DNA of 64,000 nucleotides from an uncultured Ruminococcus sp. (GTDB taxonomy: Bacteria; Bacillota; Clostridia; Oscillospirales; Ruminococcaceae): the NCBI GenBank assembly GCA_946413815.1, contig CAMKMD010000012.1, positions 1 through 64,000 on the forward strand, given 5' to 3'. Position numbers and translations under genes: made by a program. Position 1 is the first letter of the stretch. Each line of letters starts with the position of its first letter. The notes beneath the pieces were generated by a model. That model worked only from the letters and a program-made list of their open reading frames with translations. It was not told the origin of the DNA and searched no databases. Shown piece by piece: positions 53,879 through 61,464 of this stretch.

Positions 53879-55159
53879 ATGAAAAAAATACCGACAAAAG
53901 CACTGACGGCTGCACTTTTCAGCATAATCTGCTTAGGATGCACTTCTGTCATTAATGCTTATGCAGATGAATTATCATTAGGAGACGTCAACTCAGACGG
54001 CATGACAGATTCGTCTGACGCATCAATGATACTTGAAACCTATGCATCTTTATCTGTAGGTGATGAAGCTGATCTTGACGAGAAACAGCTCGCAGCTGCA
54101 GATATCAACGACGACGGAATAATAGACTCTTCCGACGCTTCTGATGTGCTTGATTACTATTCATACACATCAACCGGCGGAAAGAATGATATATCAACAT
54201 ACCTTAATGATCTTCGGCTTACAGATTCCGTTGATTTCAGCGGAGTTGATCCCGCCGCCTTTAACGTAACCGAAAGCTATAGTGCTGAACACCTGCACAT
54301 CGGCTTGAAATGGAATCCTGTAGAAGGTGCTACAGGTTATCACGTTGATCTCTATACAGATCAGACCTACGATGAAAACGGTCAGCCTTTCTGCTTTTCA
54401 CTTGATGTGGATACTCCGCAGTTTACTGCACAGTTGCCTGCTCCTCTCAGCGATGAAACAAACTATCGATACAGAATCACTCCTTTTGCCAGATTCGGAG
54501 ATAACGATACGGTATACAGCGAAAGAAAATATGTTGACGGCTCAAAAGGATGCTACTTTACGAAAGGTACAAGAGCATATAATGATGTCAAGTTTAAAGT
54601 CAACACTGCTGAATTAAAGCCGCATGATAATTATGCTATCTACGATATCAGAGACCCTGAAAACATCATGAAAGTAGATATATACGAGAGACCCTGCGAT
54701 TATGATTCACTATGGGTATCTGACAGTGAAAAGGAAATACTGCAGCAGTTTGCGGAAGAGAATTTTACCCCTGATATGACAAACTATGATAAGATCCTAT
54801 TTTTCATGAACTGGGTACACGATAACCTCGAGTACGCAACCTTTGAGCAGTATCAGGAGTATATGCTCTGGGACGGAAACTTCCTGAATGCTGTTATCAA
54901 CCTGAAAATCGGTCAGTGTCTGCAATTCAACGGTGCACTTGCCGAATTCATGAGTCAGCTGGGCTATGATGTATATCTTGTACACATGGAGACCCGTCCG
55001 GGAATCCCGCACTATCGTATGGATCTGAATATAGACGGAGTTGTATACGGTATGGAAGTCGGAGATAAAACATCAGACAGTCCGGAAACCGGATATAAAT
55101 GGATGTGGGCATTTGATACAAGCAATCCGATGCTTCTCCACAGGCCTGATAAACCATAA
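53879..55159 (+). CDS. Secreted dockerin protein with transglutaminase-like domain
   Basis: 426 aa. Signal peptide (about 1-29), then an N-terminal dockerin (about 32-98: LGDVNSDGMTDSSDASMI and AADINDDGIIDSSDASDVL ending STGG). An FN3-like beta domain spans about 125-225. The C-terminal part is transglutaminase-like: a Cys near 345 in KIGQCLQFNGALAEFM, a His near 378 in GIPHYRMDLN, and an Asp near 396-400. The dockerin is of the same SSDAS type as in the large BspA protein. The predicted role is a cellulosome- or surface-attached protease or transglutaminase. It sits right after the moxR operon that includes a membrane transglutaminase. AAGGAGG precedes the ATG. Confidence 0.88.
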   Translation: MKKIPTKALTAALFSIICLGCTSVINAYADELSLGDVNSDGMTDSSDASMILETYASLSVGDEADLDEKQLAAADINDDGIIDSSDASDVLDYYSYTSTGGKNDISTYLNDLRLTDSVDFSGVDPAAFNVTESYSAEHLHIGLKWNPVEGATGYHVDLYTDQTYDENGQPFCFSLDVDTPQFTAQLPAPLSDETNYRYRITPFARFGDNDTVYSERKYVDGSKGCYFTKGTRAYNDVKFKVNTAELKPHDNYAIYDIRDPENIMKVDIYERPCDYDSLWVSDSEKEILQQFAEENFTPDMTNYDKILFFMNWVHDNLEYATFEQYQEYMLWDGNFLNAVINLKIGQCLQFNGALAEFMSQLGYDVYLVHMETRPGIPHYRMDLNIDGVVYGMEVGDKTSDSPETGYKWMWAFDTSNPMLLHRPDKP

Positions 55160-55181
55160 AAACATTTCAACTCTTCTCATT

Positions 55182-55216
55182 GAACGGCCGGGTACATCTT
55201 GCGTATCCGGCTGTTC
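55182..55216 (+). terminator. Terminator of the dockerin-transglutaminase gene
   Basis: GAACGGCCGG / CCGGCTGTTC 10-bp stem (one G-U). No long T-run follows (CTATATG). Confidence 0.6.
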
Positions 55217-55244
55217 CTATATGATATAATAATTTCTCATGAAG

Positions 55245-55275
55245 ACAGGGGGTTCAATTCCCATTGCCCATCAGG
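55245..55275 (+). other. T-arm-like sequence, inverted relative to tmRNA
   Basis: ACAGGGGGTTCAATTCCCA on the plus strand resembles the T-arm of tRNA/tmRNA. It matches ACAGGGGTTCAATTCCC of the nearby tmRNA (minus strand) with one extra G. It has no other tRNA parts. It may be a relic of an integration event or a tRNA remnant. Confidence 0.3.
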
Positions 55276-55289
55276 CACAACATCTCAAA

Positions 55290-55331
55290 AAAATCCCTGA
55301 ATACCGCAATAACACGGTACTCAGGGATTTT
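55290..55331 (-). terminator. tmRNA terminator
   Basis: AAAATCCCTGA / TCAGGGATTTT plus inner TACCG / CGGTA, followed on the minus strand by TTTTTTTG. It starts about 30 nt after the tmRNA 3' end. Confidence 0.9.
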
Positions 55332-55360
55332 CGCAACCTTTCCGGCAGCGCATATTCAAT

Positions 55361-55730
55361 TGGTGGAGGCGAGGGGAATTGAACCCCTGTCCGAAAGCCC
55401 ATTCATGCAACCTTCTACGAGCGTATTGTACCTATTAAGATTCCCCTGTTATACCGCCGATACACGGGCTGAATAACAGAGTAGTCCGTATACAATCACC
55501 GGACACGGACACTTCCGGTAATCGTTCACCACTAATCGATGCCCAAGCGGGAGCCGTGGTACTCACCCGGTGGACAGTAGCTGACTTAAGCAGCTACCTG
55601 TACAGCGTTTCTGCTTACAGTAATGTTATTTCTTGCGTTTATATTTAAACGTGGCGCAGGTTATGGAGATCACGCCATTCTCCGCTCGCTTATCACACTT
55701 CAAGACCCCCGTCGAAACCTTTACGCCCCC
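55361..55730 (-). ncRNA. ssrA: tmRNA (transfer-messenger RNA)
   Basis: The 370-nt RNA begins GGGGGCGTAAAGGTTTCGAC and ends with the T-arm GGGGTTCAATTCCCC and CGCCTCCACCA; the acceptor stem GGGGGCG pairs with CGCCTCC. The resume codon is GCA at 55636. The tag frame reads ARNNITVSRNAVQVAA and stops with TAA at 55586-55588, 16 residues ending VAA. Pseudoknots are likely in the middle, for example CCGGAAGTGTCC / GTGTCCGG. CCA is encoded. With SmpB, encoded directly upstream, it rescues stalled ribosomes. Confidence 0.96.
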
Positions 55731-55770
55731 TTATAAAAGAGGGTAAGGTGGAGCATCAAGTGCTTTATAT

Positions 55771-55799
55771 ATTATACACCCTTCCGGCAGATTTGTCAA
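55771..55799 (-). promoter_or_regulatory. ssrA promoter inside the smpB end
   Basis: TTGACA (55794-55799), 17 bp, TATAAT (55771-55776) on the minus strand. The -35 box lies in the loop of a hairpin (CCCTTCCG / CGGAAGGG, 55779-55810). The start would be near 55764, leaving a ~34-nt 5' leader to be removed by RNase P. Confidence 0.8.
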
Positions 55800-55835
55800 T
55801 GTCGGAAGGGATATTCTCTTGTCGTTTCCTGCGTT

Positions 55836-56300
55836 TTACTGGTTTTTCAGCTTCAGACCTCTGTCGATCTCTCTTTTCGCATCACGCTTTGCCGCATCTG
55901 CTCTCTTGTCGTATAGTTTTTTACCCTTGCAAAGCCCAACTTCTACCTTAACCCTGGAATCCTTGAAATACAGTTTCAGCGGTATAAGTGAAAGGCCGTC
56001 CTGCTTGACTGTGCCAAACAGCTTATTGATCTCGCGTTTATGCATCAGCAGCTTGCGGACACGCATAGGGTCACGGTTAAATATATTTCCCTTTTCATAA
56101 GGAGAAATGTGCATTCCTCTTACAAACATTTCCCCATGATCGATTGAACACCAGCTGTCTTTTAGGTTGACACTTCCCTGCCTTATAGATTTCACCTCAG
56201 TACCTACAAGCTCGATCCCTGCTTCATAAGTCTCAAGAACGAAATATTCATGTCTTGCCTGTCGGTTTTCGGCTATAGTTTTTGTTCCCTTTGAACGCAT
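55836..56300 (-). CDS. smpB: SsrA-binding protein SmpB
   Basis: 154 aa, the usual length. It delivers tmRNA to stalled ribosomes. It shows [64 protein letters not shown] and [12 protein letters not shown], then [19 protein letters not shown], all family hallmarks. The C-terminal lysine/arginine-rich tail ([20 protein letters not shown]) is needed for decoding-centre activity. Its ssrA partner is 106 nt downstream. Confidence 0.97.
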   Translation of the reverse strand: MRSKGTKTIAENRQARHEYFVLETYEAGIELVGTEVKSIRQGSVNLKDSWCSIDHGEMFVRGMHISPYEKGNIFNRDPMRVRKLLMHKREINKLFGTVKQDGLSLIPLKLYFKDSRVKVEVGLCKGKKLYDKRADAAKRDAKREIDRGLKLKNQ

Positions 56301-56444
56301 TTGTTACCCTCCTTTTCGGCACCCGATCATCAGTCAATAACAAAAAAGAATAAACAATAGCGCATAACCCGGATTGTAATCCTGTCGATAAACACAATTC
56401 TTTATTCTTTCCGATACTATCTTGCCTGTAACACAGTACTCTGT

Positions 56445-56531
56445 TGGTGCCGCTGACCGGGGTCGAACCGGTACGGATTTTACTCCGAGGGATTTTAAGT
56501 CCCTTGTGTCTGCCTATTCCACCACAGCGGC
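56445..56531 (-). tRNA. tRNA-Leu (anticodon UAA)
   Basis: 87 nt with CCA encoded. The acceptor stem is GCCGCTG / CAGCGGC. The anticodon loop is CTTAAAA with UAA. A class II variable arm (TCGGAGTAAAATCCG) and T-arm (CCGGTTCGACCCCGG) are present. It is on the minus strand between the response regulator gene and smpB. Confidence 0.97.
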
Positions 56532-56638
56532 AAATCTCACAAATAATAGTATAACATATCGAAGATAAAAAGTCAAGCATTTTTATCAGATAAATATTTA
56601 ACCGGCAGTTCTCTGAAGAGCACTGCCGGTAGTTGGAT

Positions 56639-57265
56639 TTATACAAGATCGTTTTTTATTGCAAAAACTGCCAGCTGAGTTCTGTCCTTGAGTTTAAGCT
56701 TTTCAAGAAGTCTTGAAATACCGTTTCTGACAGTTCCCTCTGCAAGGAATAGTTTTGCGGCAATTTCCTTGTTGTCGTAGCCATCACAGATCAGTTTAAG
56801 GAATTCGATCTCTCTTTCAGTAAGATCAAGTGCCTTGGCATCCTGAGGAACAGATGATTCTTTTCTAATTGAGCGGAATACATTATCGCAGAATACATTA
56901 ACACCGCCCGCAACGGCCTTAATGGAATTGATGATCTGGTCATTGTCCATCTCTTTCAGTATGTATCCATCGGCGCCAGCAGCCATAGCCTTGCTTACGG
57001 TTTCCTTATCATCAAATGTCGTAAGAACAAGCACCTTTACTCCTGGAACTTTTTCCTTTATCTGTCTTGTACCGTAGCTTCCGTCAAAATCAGGCATCCG
57101 CATATCCATCAGCACCACGTCAGGCCTTAGTCTTACGCACAATTCGTATGCTTCCTTACCGTCAGATGCCTCACCTGCCACATTAATACTGCCATCCTGC
57201 ATAAGCACAGTTTTCAGCCCTGCACGCAGTATCTGAATATCATCCGCGATGACTACATTGATCAT
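56639..57265 (-). CDS. NarL/LuxR family response regulator
   Basis: 208 aa. The receiver domain has the phospho-acceptor Asp in DVVLMDMRMPDFDG, with VLTTFDDKETVSKAMAAGADGYILK. The LuxR-type helix-turn-helix at the C-terminus is LTEREIEFLKLICDGYDNKE then IAAKLFLAEGTVRNGISRLL. Its start lies 4 nt after the sensor kinase stop, so the pair is co-translated. The target genes are unknown; the regulon might include the adjacent membrane protein. Confidence 0.95.
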   Translation of the reverse strand: MINVVIADDIQILRAGLKTVLMQDGSINVAGEASDGKEAYELCVRLRPDVVLMDMRMPDFDGSYGTRQIKEKVPGVKVLVLTTFDDKETVSKAMAAGADGYILKEMDNDQIINSIKAVAGGVNVFCDNVFRSIRKESSVPQDAKALDLTEREIEFLKLICDGYDNKEIAAKLFLAEGTVRNGISRLLEKLKLKDRTQLAVFAIKNDLV

Positions 57266-57269
57266 AAAA

Positions 57270-58862
57270 TCATCCTTTCACTGGTATTTTGATTATTGTT
57301 GTAAATCCTTCCCCGTCTACTGAGGTAAATCTGACTGTTCCTCCGAGTGACTCCGTTCTCTCACGTATACCGCGCAGACCATTGTTTTCATTAATGGCAG
57401 CGCATCCCTTGCCGTTGTCAAGAATAAACAGTTCAAGGTTTTCCGGCTGGAATTTGATGATAACATCGATCCTGTCGGCGCCTGAATAACGCATAGCATT
57501 CGTGATCGTCTCACGGCAATTATCATAAACTTCACGTATACAGAAGGCATACCTGTCATCTTCATTTCCCTGAATACACAGATCTGTTTCGATCCCGCGT
57601 ACAGCACCGAGAACTGACTTTACCGCAGCTGTTACGGAAGTCATGAATTCGTCGTCACGAAGGTTGTTTATCGAACATCTCAGCTGAGTAACGCCGCTGC
57701 GGGAAAGTCCGTCAATCTCTTTCAGATAGGCAGCAGCTTCGTCCTCCCGTATACCTTTAGACTGGAGTATTTTTGCTATTGAGCTTATCATGGTAAAGGT
57801 ATGTCCAGCAGAGTCGTGTATCTCCTGTGCAATACGGTTTCTTTCCTTTTCTATGCTTAGCTTTTTCTCGGTACGTGCAAGTTCGTAGTACTCGGTAACA
57901 TCATTGGAAACAATGACACGGGCAACCGTATTTCCGTACTTGTCATTTACATAACTTTGCCTGATGATGTAGCTTCTTCCGCTGTATTCGGCTTCTACTG
58001 AAGAGAAGTCTTCTGTCGGGGCACTTTTACTGTGTTCGGAAATACCGCTTATAAACTCCTTCAGGGTCTTAACATTGCTGTTCGGCCAGAAATCTGCCGA
58101 TATACGATTCCTGTATGTAAGATTACCGCCCTGATCAAAAATATATACCGCACTCTGTATATTATTAACTGCATCCTTGATAGCTATCCGGTTTATATTT
58201 AGAAGACCGTATCTGCTTATGGCTATAAGTATCATTATGCTTGAAAAAGCGAAGAACAATGGCGTCAGTTCAACGCCGAGGTCGATGATACGTGTGACCG
58301 TGAGAGTATTGATCATCATGGGGACAGCCGTTGACAGAGTCAGCAATATGGTCTGCTTGGTTATCTGATTGTGTTCACGGAAGCTCTTCACACACATCAT
58401 AGTAATACCGGTAATGATACACAAATAGTATATTACCTGGAACACATAGAAAGCGGGGCCATAGCAAAGAGTGCCGATATCTATTTCTGCATAGTACAAC
58501 CTGTGAAACCGGTCTGTAAGTATTATCAGGATAGCAGAAAGAGATACGAGAGGCATAAGATCGGTGAGCTTTCTTGTTGACTTTGATACCTCAGCATACT
58601 CCGCCGAGAACATCAGCCAGAACGGCGAAAATATACTTATACCGACATTTCCTATAAAGTAACTTATGAGCAGCTGCTTCCTGCTTTCCGAGAATAGTAT
58701 AAGCAGCTGTGATATAAGCCACAGAACTATGGCAAACTGACAAATCATGAACAGATGAGTGACGCGGTTTCTGTTTCCTCTGCGGAGTATCCAGGTAAGT
58801 GAACCAAGCATACCCGTCAGTCCGAGGAGAAGCATGATTACCGGCAGTACTGGTACAGACAA
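57270..58862 (-). CDS. Sensor histidine kinase (7TM N-terminus, PAS, HisKA_3)
   Basis: 530 aa from a TTG start at 58862, supported by AAGGGGTG 5 nt upstream; an ATG at 58916 would add residues without a ribosome site. About seven membrane helices (to ~225) form a histidine kinase 7TM sensor. A PAS-like domain follows (~240-330, NNIQSAVYIFDQGGNLTYRN). The HisKA_3 phosphorylation site is in RIAQEIHDSAGHTFTMIS. The HATPase domain shows FILDNGKGC and NNGLRGIRERTESLGG. It pairs with the response regulator directly downstream. The signal is unknown. Confidence 0.92.
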   Translation of the reverse strand: MSVPVLPVIMLLLGLTGMLGSLTWILRRGNRNRVTHLFMICQFAIVLWLISQLLILFSESRKQLLISYFIGNVGISIFSPFWLMFSAEYAEVSKSTRKLTDLMPLVSLSAILIILTDRFHRLYYAEIDIGTLCYGPAFYVFQVIYYLCIITGITMMCVKSFREHNQITKQTILLTLSTAVPMMINTLTVTRIIDLGVELTPLFFAFSSIMILIAISRYGLLNINRIAIKDAVNNIQSAVYIFDQGGNLTYRNRISADFWPNSNVKTLKEFISGISEHSKSAPTEDFSSVEAEYSGRSYIIRQSYVNDKYGNTVARVIVSNDVTEYYELARTEKKLSIEKERNRIAQEIHDSAGHTFTMISSIAKILQSKGIREDEAAAYLKEIDGLSRSGVTQLRCSINNLRDDEFMTSVTAAVKSVLGAVRGIETDLCIQGNEDDRYAFCIREVYDNCRETITNAMRYSGADRIDVIIKFQPENLELFILDNGKGCAAINENNGLRGIRERTESLGGTVRFTSVDGEGFTTIIKIPVKG

Positions 58863-58929
58863 GATATCACCCCTTTCGTTATCTATTATAACACAGTGTG
58901 ATGAAATAATCAACACCCGGATAAATGAA

Positions 58930-58953
58930 GGTGGCAGGTATTAACCTGCCACC
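58930..58953 (-). terminator. Terminator after the 779-aa membrane protein gene
   Basis: GGTGGCAGGT / ACCTGCCACC perfect 10-bp stem, 4-nt loop, followed by TTCATTTA. It separates this gene from the two-component pair. Confidence 0.7.
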
Positions 58954-58970
58954 ATAAACTGATCATTTTA

Positions 58971-61310
58971 TTACCTGGACCAGCCTGCAAAGTTTTTATT
59001 GAACTTGTTCTTTAGAGACTCGCCCTTATTCTTGTAATACTCATTGAGTGCGGCTACTGAGATGAGTGCTAAACCAGCAACAAATAGGTATACCCACCAG
59101 TCAAGTGCCATAAGGTAATCGCGTGTAGCGTAAACTGTGACGGCTGCAACTGATACAGAGGAAAGCTTGAACCAGTGCTTGCTTCGTCCGAGATAGGAGA
59201 ATATCATTATTACAGCGATCACTGCAAGCACAAAGATCGTATTTCCAGCTGTCTGATAGCGGAAAGCATCCAGAATCAATCCGAAGAAGGCAAGATGCCA
59301 GATGAAATCAGATGTTTTGCGTGCACTTTCAGGGAACTCCCTCCAGATATATCTGAATGCAGCGCCCAGAAGAGCAAATATTGCGAGGTTGATCTTTTCG
59401 GCAGTTGCCTCGTTTTCCGGAACGAGGAAAGAACGTGAAATAAAGGCGAACGCCATGAGAACAGCGGAAATCGATAACAGTACAGCGGCCTTTTTCTTAG
59501 ATGTTGAGCTTTTGATTAAAGCAGCAATCAGAAGTGCGTGATTCATGAAGAAGAAGAATGAACCGTGAGGTATGAACATCCAGGAGATATAGAGGGGTAC
59601 AAAAGATGCTATAAACGGTGTATCTATGAGAGTCCTTTCCCCTGTGCTGATCCTGAATCCGGCCTTGAAGAAAATCTTTGATACAGCAATCAGGCCGATA
59701 AATATGAGTGTAATAACCACAGATCTGTAGGCCGTTTCTTCTATTCCAAGGGATCTTAGATAGCTGTTGCTGAGAAGCGTCATAGTAACGAGCGGGAATA
59801 CTGTGCAGAAATTATTGCGAAGCTTTGAGCTGATATAGAAATGTACCGGTAAAGCAGCTGCGAATATAAGCAGGACATTATTCCATGTGTCTGTTCTGAG
59901 CATTATCAGACCTGAAACTGTCAGACAGGAATAGATAACAGAGTCGGATACTCTTGTATGCTTTTCGCTGAAGTCCTTCGCAATAACAGGAAGGTATCTG
60001 AATATTGCAGATGCAGCCAATAGAACGATAGCAAGGATACCGAATGTAAAAACGTATCTTTCTGTCCGGTCATCAATTGACTTGATATCAGACAATGAAG
60101 CTGTGAGGATAAAAGGTACTACCGGGAATACAATGCCCGCCATTCTCTGCTTGGCAATATCATCAGAGAAGATATACGTAGTGATTATTGCTGTAACTAT
60201 AAGAGAAGGGATGCCATAGGGTATGAATGTGAATTCCGGGAATGAAAGAGGTACAAGTGCAGCTATCAGCGAAGCGAGCATTGTTGCTTCCTCGTTGAAA
60301 CGTGTGCGAAGTACAGGAAGGAAGCGATGCACAAGGTATATTCCTATGATCCCGAAGGAGCAAATAAGAGCATTCGTTTTGATATCGCCATTTACCAGAT
60401 CTACGATCTGTATTAAAGCAAGGATATCAAACAGAGACTGTGCGTTGATCAGGAGCTGCTTCTTGAATCTGATGCCGTAGAACAGAAGTTCTGCAATTAC
60501 GATAAGGTTGATTGCTACACTTACTGCATCAGGGAATGCTAATCCGTTTATCATATAAGCAATTCCTGAGCATCCGAATACAACTGCTGCAATATTGCTG
60601 ATCCTGGTAATGATATCATTCAGCGCAAACGACTTCTGAGGCCTGAGTATGTGGATAATCGCTGTAATTATCATATGTACTATCATTGCTGTAATAGCAT
60701 AACCCCTGAAATTGTCAGTCAGCTGACAGATAACGAAGTGGACAGCTACATAGAATGCAGATATTCCGGTAATCGCAAAAGTCTTGTTGCCGTAAACCCT
60801 GTATCCGAATACGGACATAACCGAAATGATCAGAACGGTTATAGCATAGAGAAGTGCTGAGAGTTCTCCGTCAATAGCAAACGTGCTTCCGAACATCTCG
60901 TAATAACCGGCTGTAATGAATGTAAGCGCAGAAAAAACAGAACCTACTGTATAGAATGCGATGGAAGTTCCTGTGAGTTTGAAGCCCTTTCTGAAAAGGA
61001 GGCTTATCAGGAAGGAGACAACAGATGCAAGGAGCATTATCCCCACCCTTCCTAACGGTGTCGTATTTACCCAGCCGGCAACTCCGAAGGCAATACCGGA
61101 TAGAACGATGAATATTGTTCCGACAAGGAGCATTACCGTTGAGGATGACATTTTCTCATGCTCCTCTTTACTTTCTTCGCAGGCAGTTCTTTCGGGAACT
61201 GAATCATCATTCCTGCTGCCCTTTATCATTTTTGCAATCCACATAGCTATTTTGATGGGAAGTACGATAAACAGCAGTAACATCAGAATAAATATTATAA
61301 TAACGTACAT
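58971..61310 (-). CDS. Large multi-pass membrane protein of unknown function
   Basis: 779 aa from ATG 61310 (AGGAGG 7 nt upstream; an ATG 6 nt earlier is too close). One N-terminal helix (VIIIFILMLLLFIVLPIKIAM) precedes a short charged region with ERTACEESKEEHEKM. About 20 further helices follow to the C-terminus, ending with a basic NEYYKNKGESLKNKF tail. The first helices (VGTIFIVLSGIAFGVAGWV, GRVGIMLLASVVSFLISLLF) resemble the polytopic DUF2157/DUF2339-like proteins, but I cannot place it firmly. It is monocistronic, with a terminator on both sides. Confidence 0.75.
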   Translation of the reverse strand: MYVIIIFILMLLLFIVLPIKIAMWIAKMIKGSRNDDSVPERTACEESKEEHEKMSSSTVMLLVGTIFIVLSGIAFGVAGWVNTTPLGRVGIMLLASVVSFLISLLFRKGFKLTGTSIAFYTVGSVFSALTFITAGYYEMFGSTFAIDGELSALLYAITVLIISVMSVFGYRVYGNKTFAITGISAFYVAVHFVICQLTDNFRGYAITAMIVHMIITAIIHILRPQKSFALNDIITRISNIAAVVFGCSGIAYMINGLAFPDAVSVAINLIVIAELLFYGIRFKKQLLINAQSLFDILALIQIVDLVNGDIKTNALICSFGIIGIYLVHRFLPVLRTRFNEEATMLASLIAALVPLSFPEFTFIPYGIPSLIVTAIITTYIFSDDIAKQRMAGIVFPVVPFILTASLSDIKSIDDRTERYVFTFGILAIVLLAASAIFRYLPVIAKDFSEKHTRVSDSVIYSCLTVSGLIMLRTDTWNNVLLIFAAALPVHFYISSKLRNNFCTVFPLVTMTLLSNSYLRSLGIEETAYRSVVITLIFIGLIAVSKIFFKAGFRISTGERTLIDTPFIASFVPLYISWMFIPHGSFFFFMNHALLIAALIKSSTSKKKAAVLLSISAVLMAFAFISRSFLVPENEATAEKINLAIFALLGAAFRYIWREFPESARKTSDFIWHLAFFGLILDAFRYQTAGNTIFVLAVIAVIMIFSYLGRSKHWFKLSSVSVAAVTVYATRDYLMALDWWVYLFVAGLALISVAALNEYYKNKGESLKNKFNKNFAGWSR

Positions 61311-61433
61311 AATCATTCCTCCTTTTTATCGGCAGAAATTATATTTGTTTCTGTGATTATATGATAACATATACAAGAGGAATAATTAAGATGTAGTATG
61401 TCATTAATCTGATGACATTTGTCATTAAAAAAA

Positions 61434-61457
61434 CTCACCGGACATAAGCCCGGTGAG
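61434..61457 (-). terminator. Terminator of the CE15 gene
   Basis: CTCACCGG / CCGGTGAG perfect 8-bp stem, followed on the minus strand by TTTTTTTAATG. Confidence 0.92.
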
Positions 61458-61464
61458 CGAATAA

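Noticed and set aside
56248..56646. 132-codon minus-strand frame upstream of smpB
   Set aside because: It covers the tRNA-Leu gene and the start of smpB in another frame.
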